Below are positions 59,385 through 64,000 of a stretch of DNA of 64,000 bases, piece after piece. The notes below the pieces were generated by a model, which did no database searches, was not told where the DNA came from, and saw only the letters and a program-made list of their open reading frames with translations. Source of the DNA: Streptomyces albiflavescens (GTDB lineage Bacteria; Actinomycetota; Actinomycetes; Streptomycetales; Streptomycetaceae); contig NZ_BMMM01000023.1 of assembly GCF_014645835.1 (NCBI RefSeq), forward strand, positions 64,490 to 128,489. Reading direction: 5' to 3'. The translations under genes and the position numbers were made by a program. How positions within the stretch are numbered: position 1 is the stretch's first letter; each line of letters begins with the position of its first letter.

Positions 59385-60169
59385 GCCTGCTCGACCGTCT
59401 CCGGCGCGGTGATCTGCACTCCCTCGCCGCCCCCTACGCCCTCGACGCCCTCGAACCCGAGGAGCGCAGCCGCTTCGAACGCCATCTGCGTGGCTGTGCG
59501 CGCTGCACCGCCGAAGTGCGGGCGCTGACCGAGGACGCGGTGCGGCTCGCGTGGTCGACGGCGGCACCGGCGCCGGCCGCGCTGCGGGACCGGGTGCTGA
59601 CCGCCGTACGCACCACACCGCAGGAGGCGCCGCGCCAGGCGGCTCCACGCGCGCGTGCCCCCCAGCAGCCCTCACGCGCGCGTGCCCCGCGCTTCCGCCC
59701 CCTCCTCGCCCCGCTCGCCACCACCACGGCAGCCGCGGCCCTCGTCGTCGCCTCTCTGTTCGCCGTACAGGCGACGCAGACCCAGGACAAGCTCGACCAG
59801 GAGCGCGCCCAGGCACGTGAGATCGCCCACGTTCTTGCGGCGCCCGACGCACGGGCGACCGGTGAACGGGACGCACAGGGACGCGGAATCGGAGTTGTCG
59901 CCTCCGCATCGGAGCGGCGCGCCGTCGTGACGGTGAGCGGACTCGGCACCCCTTCCGGTGGGCGGGTACACCAGCTGTGGCTCATGCGCCCCAACGAGAA
60001 TCCGCGTTCCCTCGGGCTCTTCGACGGCGACACGCCCTTGGTCGCCGACGGACTGGACACGAGTGCGACGTCACTCGCTGTGACCGTCGAACCTCACGGG
60101 GGCTCAGTCCAGCCCACTACTACACCAGTTGTCCAACTCGCCCTGGAATCGGTTGGATTCGGAGAGTAA
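59381..60169 (+). CDS. rskA: RskA-type anti-sigma factor
   Basis: Membrane anti-sigma factor of 262 aa. N-terminal zinc anti-sigma motif ERHLRGCARC (His-x3-Cys-x2-Cys), one helix (about residues 110-128, TTTAAAALVVASLFAVQA), and an outer RskA domain (GRVHQLWLMRPNENPRSLG, SLAVTVEPHGGS, TTPVVQLAL). Release by proteolysis would free the sigma factor. Translation is coupled to the repeat ORF by ATGA. Confidence 0.85.
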   Translation: MSLLDRLRRGDLHSLAAPYALDALEPEERSRFERHLRGCARCTAEVRALTEDAVRLAWSTAAPAPAALRDRVLTAVRTTPQEAPRQAAPRARAPQQPSRARAPRFRPLLAPLATTTAAAALVVASLFAVQATQTQDKLDQERAQAREIAHVLAAPDARATGERDAQGRGIGVVASASERRAVVTVSGLGTPSGGRVHQLWLMRPNENPRSLGLFDGDTPLVADGLDTSATSLAVTVEPHGGSVQPTTTPVVQLALESVGFGE

Positions 60170-60284
60170 TCGTCAACACCCTTACAGGGAAGGTGAATCC
60201 TGCGCCCGTGATACACGAGTGCCATGAGGGAGCGATAGGGTTAGCCTGCCCGGGCCGGGTGGACTCGTACGGGTGGGGAGTGAC

Positions 60285-60554
60285 ATGGAACAGATAACAG
60301 TGCGCAGCAGGGCACGTGTCCCTGCGATCACCTGCGGGAGCAGCGCGACCAGCTCGCGCCTCGACCGCCATCTCGCGGTGCTGGGAGGCCCTGCCGTCCC
60401 GCAGCGCGAAACGGCCGAGGCCACCTCGCTGATGCGTGAGCTCACCGCGCGTGACGCCGCGCACGACAGCAGCGGCAGGGGCGCGCGGGTGAGGCGAGTC
60501 TCGCTCTTCGCACCGCTGAAGCGGCTGCGTCGTTCGCTGTTCGGCAGCCGCTGA
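60285..60554 (+). CDS. small conserved-looking basic protein (89 aa)
   Basis: Starts MEQITVRSRARVPAITCGSS and ends LKRLRRSLFGSR. ATG 60285 follows GGGGAG; TAGGGT near 60235 could be a -10 box. No domain recognised; the basic, hydrophobic C-terminus could bind membrane or nucleic acid. Confidence 0.55.
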   Translation: MEQITVRSRARVPAITCGSSATSSRLDRHLAVLGGPAVPQRETAEATSLMRELTARDAAHDSSGRGARVRRVSLFAPLKRLRRSLFGSR

Positions 60555-60662
60555 GCAGCGGTTCGACTCCGGCGTTCCGCGACCCGCGCTCCGGCTGCCC
60601 CACCGACCCGGCGCAGCGCTGCCCTTCCGCGTCCGTCATCCCCACGGCAGGCAGCGGCGCCC

Positions 60663-60697
60663 GGTGGGTCACCATGCCTGGGCGCGGGTCACCCACC
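60663..60697. terminator. hairpin between convergent genes
   Basis: GGTGGGT and ACCCACC arms around a 21-nt loop. Confidence 0.4.
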
Positions 60698-60730
60698 TGA
60701 CAGGTCGCCCCACCCGGTACACCGCCACGC

Positions 60731-61939
60731 TCAGCGGGCCACTCCGTCCCGCACCAACTCCGCGACGTCCGCATCCGTCATCCCCAGCGACCGCAACACC
60801 GCCCCGGTGTGCTCCCCGAGGCGGGGGACCGCCCCCATCCGCGCCTCCTCCCCACCCGGAAGCGTGATCGGGGGCAGCAGCGCCCGCAGCGGCCCCACCG
60901 GTGACTCGACTTCCCGCCACCGGTCCCTGGCCGCCAGCTGCGGATGCTCCGCCACGTCCCGTACGTCCCTCAGGCGGGCGCAGGCGATGCCCGCCCCCTC
61001 CAGCCGGGCCACCGCCTCGTCGGCGCCAAGCGCGCCCAGTGCCTTCGCCACCAGCGCGTCCGTGCGCTCCCGGTGCTCGACCCGCGCCGCGTTCGTCGCG
61101 TACGCCGGATCGTCCGCCAACTCAGGCTCGGCCAACACCTGTTGGGCCAGGCGTCGCCATTCCCGGTCGTTCTGCACCGACAGCAGCACCCGCCCGCCGT
61201 CCGCCGTGGGATAGGCGTCGTACGGCGCGATGACGGCGTGCGCGAGGCCCGTGCGCGCCGGGGGCGTTCCCCCGTGCATCGCATGGTGCATCGGATGCCC
61301 CATCCACTCGGCGAGCGACTCCAGCATCGACACTTCCACCGGCCCCCCGCGCCCGGTCGTGCCGCGCCGCACCAGGGCCGCGAGCACCCCCGAGAACGCG
61401 TACATGGCCGCCGCGATGTCCGCCGCCGGAATCCCCGCCTTCACCGGCTGCTCCGGCGTCCCCGTCACCGACACCAGCCCCGCCTCGCACTGTACGAGCA
61501 TGTCGTACGCGCGTTTGTCGGCGTACGGTCCCAGGGCCCCGTACCCCGAGATGTCCACGGCGATCAGCCGTGGATGGGCTGCGCACAGCGTCGCCGCGTC
61601 CAGGCCGAGCCGCGCCGCCGCACCCTGTGCGAGGTTCTGCACGAACACGTCCGCGCCCGCGACCAGGCGGCGTACGACGTCGAGTCCGCGCGGGTCCTTC
61701 AGGTCGAGGGCGACGGACTCCTTCCCCCGGTTGCACCACACGAAGTGCGAGGCGAGCCCGGCGGCCGCGGTGTCGTAGCCGCGGGCGAAGTCCCCGCCGT
61801 CGATCCGCTCGACCTTGACGACCCGGGCGCCGAGATCGGCGAGCTGGCGGGTCGCGAAGGGCGCGGCTACGGCTTGCTCGACGGAGACGACGGTGATGCC
61901 CTCCAAGGGCAGGGGAAGTGGCTGCATGCGCTGGATCAT
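60731..61939 (-). CDS. CaiB/BaiF family CoA-transferase
   Basis: Class III CoA-transferase of 402 aa. Features: VVSVEQAVAAPFATRQLADL, ARVVKVER, VWCNRGKESVALDLKDPRG, FVQNLAQGAAARLGL, and YDMLVQCEAGLVSVTG with the catalytic Asp. It moves CoA between acids such as succinate, itaconate, citramalate or carnitine derivatives; no partner gene reveals the substrate. Confidence 0.85.
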   Translation of the reverse strand: MIQRMQPLPLPLEGITVVSVEQAVAAPFATRQLADLGARVVKVERIDGGDFARGYDTAAAGLASHFVWCNRGKESVALDLKDPRGLDVVRRLVAGADVFVQNLAQGAAARLGLDAATLCAAHPRLIAVDISGYGALGPYADKRAYDMLVQCEAGLVSVTGTPEQPVKAGIPAADIAAAMYAFSGVLAALVRRGTTGRGGPVEVSMLESLAEWMGHPMHHAMHGGTPPARTGLAHAVIAPYDAYPTADGGRVLLSVQNDREWRRLAQQVLAEPELADDPAYATNAARVEHRERTDALVAKALGALGADEAVARLEGAGIACARLRDVRDVAEHPQLAARDRWREVESPVGPLRALLPPITLPGGEEARMGAVPRLGEHTGAVLRSLGMTDADVAELVRDGVAR

Positions 61940-62273
61940 GTCCTGTGCGTAACACCTTTGTCATGCATGGATGTTGGCGGGGCAGTCTTCTGGGGCCGGG
62001 GTGGCTGATCATTTACACGATTCATTGGCCGATACACCCGACCTCGCCCGAAGGTGCGTGTGTGTGACCTGCACGACCAGCATGAACACGAGTCGACGAC
62101 CACGAGTGGCCGGGTGCTGAGCCGCTGGGGGTCCCCCAGGCGCTTAGCACTGGGGGGCATCATGCGGCTGCTCGCCGCGGCGAACTCGCCGCTCAGACGT
62201 AGGAGTGGCTCAGACGCAGGAGTGGCTCGGACTCAGGAGTTCGGCGACCAGATGTGGGCGTTCCGCATGTCCC
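61940..62273. other. intergenic region with hairpins and a 17-bp repeat
   Basis: About 330 bp without a gene. Contains the palindrome TGGGGGTCCCCCA, a CCCCCAG/CTGGGGG hairpin (62132-62155) that may end the ABC operon, and a 17-bp tandem repeat GCTCAGACGYAGGAGTG (62191-62207, 62208-62224, and a decayed third to 62241). Confidence 0.5.
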
Positions 62274-63095
62274 TCACCGTCCGCCGGTCGCGTACCGGCG
62301 GACGGCGAGCGGCAGGAACACCGCGATCAGCACCGCGCACCACGCCAGGGACCCGGCGACGGGGTGCGCCACCGGCCAGGCGGCCCCCTCGGGCACGGGG
62401 GCGATGGGGGCACCTCCCTGCTCGAGCGAAGCCGAGAGCTTGGGGGAGAACAGGGTCCGCAGCGCCGTGCTCACCGCACTGATCGGATTCCACTCGGCGA
62501 CCGCGCGCAGCCAGCCCGGCAGATTGTCGGTGGGGATGTACGCGTTGGACAGCAGCGGCAGCATGAAGGTCGCGCTGCCCAGTTGGCCGGCGGCCTCCTC
62601 GCTCCGGGAGAGGAGGCCGAGGAAGATCCCGATCCAGGTGGCCGCGAACCGGAACAGCAGCAACAGCCCGAGGGCGCACACCGCTTCGAGCGCCGACCCC
62701 TCGATCCGCCAGCCGACCGCGAGTCCGACGAGCAGCAGCGGTACCGTCCCGGCGGCCGTGACGACCAGGTCCGCCACCGCCTGGCCGAGCGGGACGGCCG
62801 CACGGCTCATCGGCAGCGTGCGAAAGCGGTCCATCACGCCCCGGTGCGAGTCCTGGGCCGCCTGGAACATGCCGGTCATGATCCCGTTGGCCGCGGTCGC
62901 CACCAGCAACCCGGGTACGAGGAAGGCCCGGTACTCCTCGCCGGGCATCGCGAGAGCGCTGCCGAAGACGTAGCCGAAGAACAGCAGCATGGTGATGGGC
63001 ATGGTCTGGGTGAGGATTGCCAGGCCCGGATTGTTGCGGATCCGCCGCAGCTGGCGGCCCAGCATCGCGGTCCCGTCGTACGCCAACGTACTCAT
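62274..63095 (-). CDS. ABC-2 type exporter permease (DrrB-like)
   Basis: Membrane subunit of 273 aa with about six helices and ABC-2 marks: PGLAILTQTMPITMLLFFGY, FLVPGLLVATAANG, DRFRTLPMSRAAVPLG, YIPTDNLPGWLRAVAEWNP. Near the C-terminal side an insertion (SASLEQGGAPIAPVPEG) comes from a dispersed hairpin repeat copy. It overlaps the ATPase gene by 4 bp. Probable exporter of an antibiotic or lipid. Confidence 0.85.
   Translation of the reverse strand: MSTLAYDGTAMLGRQLRRIRNNPGLAILTQTMPITMLLFFGYVFGSALAMPGEEYRAFLVPGLLVATAANGIMTGMFQAAQDSHRGVMDRFRTLPMSRAAVPLGQAVADLVVTAAGTVPLLLVGLAVGWRIEGSALEAVCALGLLLLFRFAATWIGIFLGLLSRSEEAAGQLGSATFMLPLLSNAYIPTDNLPGWLRAVAEWNPISAVSTALRTLFSPKLSASLEQGGAPIAPVPEGAAWPVAHPVAGSLAWCAVLIAVFLPLAVRRYATGGR
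62406..62449 (+). repeat. dispersed hairpin repeat, copy 4 (inside the DrrB-like gene)
   Basis: GGGGGCACCTCCCTGCTCGA then GCGAAGCCGAGAGCTTGGGGGAG; same core as copies 1-3, about 49 kb away. Confidence 0.8.
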
Positions 63096-64000
63096 GTCAC
63101 GAGCTCCTTGCGGTCGGTCGGGGTTTCGTTCCGGTCGTCGGTGAGCCGGAGGAAGACGTCGTCGAGGGTCGGCGGACGCACAGTCGCGTCGAGCAGCGGC
63201 ACACCCGCCGCGTCGAGTTCGCGGACGAGGCGGGGCAGCGTCAGCGTCGGGTCGGTGGTGACGGCGCCCACCGCGTGCCGCTCCTCGGCGAATGTGGGCT
63301 CGCGGCCGGTGAGTTGGTCCAGAACGGCGGCCGCCTGGGCCATGGCGTCCGCGTGGGCGACGACGACTTCGGCGTACGAGCCGATGAGCGCCTTGAGTTC
63401 GGCGGGCGAGCCGGTGTGGGCGACCCTGCCCCGGTCCACGAGGGCGATGTCGTCGGCCAGTTGGTCGGCCTCCTCCAGGTACTGCGTGGTCAGCAGCACG
63501 GTCGTGCCCTCGCCCTTCAGCGCGCGCACGGCCGCCCAGATCCGATTGCGGCTCGCGGGGTCGAGCCCGGCGGTGGGCTCGTCCAGGAAGAGCACCGCGG
63601 GGCGGCGGATCAGACTCGCCGCCAGGTCGAGGCGGCGCCGCATGCCGCCCGAGTAGGTGGACGCCGGACGGTCGGCGGCCTCGGTCAGCCCGAAGCGGTC
63701 GAGAAGCTCGGCGGCCCGCGCCTGCGCGTCCCGCACGCGGTGCAGCTTCGCGAAGAGCCGCAGGTTCTGGCGCCCTGTGAGGTCGCCGTCGACCGAGGCG
63801 TACTGCCCGGTGACCCCGATGCTCCGGCGGACGGCCGCGGCCTCGCGCACGAGATCGTGCCCGGCGACACGCGCGGACCCCGCGTCGGGTCGCAGCAGTG
63901 TGGTGAGCAGCCGTACGGCCGTGGTCTTGCCCGCGCCGTTCGGCCCCAGCACTCCGCAGACCGTGCCCTCCGCCACGGCCAGGTCCAGGCCGCGCACGGC
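63092..64000 (-). CDS. ABC exporter ATP-binding protein (DrrA-like), 5' end outside window
   Basis: ATPase of the same exporter, truncated at its N-terminus by the window edge (about 301 aa visible). Walker A GPNGAGKTT, signature YSGGMRRRLDLAASL, Walker B VLFLDEPTAGLD, and the DrrA-type C-terminal LVRELDAAGVPLLDATVRPP with TLDDVFLRLT. Coupled to the permease by ATGA. Confidence 0.85.
   Translation of the reverse strand, partial: AVRGLDLAVAEGTVCGVLGPNGAGKTTAVRLLTTLLRPDAGSARVAGHDLVREAAAVRRSIGVTGQYASVDGDLTGRQNLRLFAKLHRVRDAQARAAELLDRFGLTEAADRPASTYSGGMRRRLDLAASLIRRPAVLFLDEPTAGLDPASRNRIWAAVRALKGEGTTVLLTTQYLEEADQLADDIALVDRGRVAHTGSPAELKALIGSYAEVVVAHADAMAQAAAVLDQLTGREPTFAEERHAVGAVTTDPTLTLPRLVRELDAAGVPLLDATVRPPTLDDVFLRLTDDRNETPTDRKELVT

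Overview
The window is a chromosomal segment of a Streptomyces species. The evidence is very high GC with GC-rich third codon positions, many GTG/TTG starts and ATGA overlaps, streptogrisin-type proteases, SepF-like, SLATT, DUF6230/DUF6114 and ECF19-like genes, and a LAxTG (sortase E) anchor. From memory only, gene content and order resemble the S. coelicolor SCO1725-SCO1750 region (dnaE2, LPMO, GDSL lipase, SepF-like); this was not checked by alignment. No rRNA, tRNA, CRISPR array, integrase or complete insertion sequence was seen.

Layout. 0-6.6 kb: membrane mannosyltransferase, DHA2 exporter, glutaryl-CoA dehydrogenase, SepF-like protein and a DUF5685 protein with a cysteine-packed tail. 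6.6-14.8 kb: an apparent organosulfur scavenging locus, with a substrate-binding protein on the minus strand behind a Cys-terminated leader peptide and hairpin, and divergently a permease, FAD/NAD(P) protein, ABC ATPase, two LLM flavin monooxygenases and DUF1684. 15-19.5 kb: three secreted S1 proteases around an SPFH protein. 19.6-24.2 kb: SOS mutasome genes (dnaE2 plus an ImuB-like Y-family protein) behind two LexA-like boxes. 24.2-28.4 kb: NADAR-domain protein, cupin and MarR regulator with three identical-type operators, secreted lipase, wall-anchored LPMO.

28.4-33 kb is a gene-poor islet bounded by 33-bp direct repeats and holding a SLATT protein and a secreted amidase. 33-40.6 kb: DUF6230/DUF6114 group, acetyltransferases, methyltransferase, DUF402, GntR, DUF72 and an AAA ATPase, with several minisatellites. 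40.7-50.7 kb: an exopolysaccharide-type locus with a GH39-like hydrolase, a giant flippase/GT-C fusion, deacetylase, two GT2 enzymes, a CelD-like acyltransferase and a membrane protein. 50.9-53.4 kb: GDSL lipase and Ser/Thr kinase. 53.4-60.2 kb: NicO metal transporter, TPR and DUF4331 genes divergent from a SigK/RskA-type pair, with an extra repeat-bearing ORF coupled between sigma and anti-sigma. 60.2-64 kb: small protein, CoA-transferase and a DrrAB-type ABC exporter cut by the window edge.

The most novel-looking items are the leader-attenuated sulfur locus, the hairpin repeat inserted in frame into three adjacent genes of that locus and again in the distant DrrB-like gene, the ORF coupled between sigma and anti-sigma, the flippase/GT-C fusion, and the MarR operator set. 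All functions are predictions from sequence reading; no searches were run.
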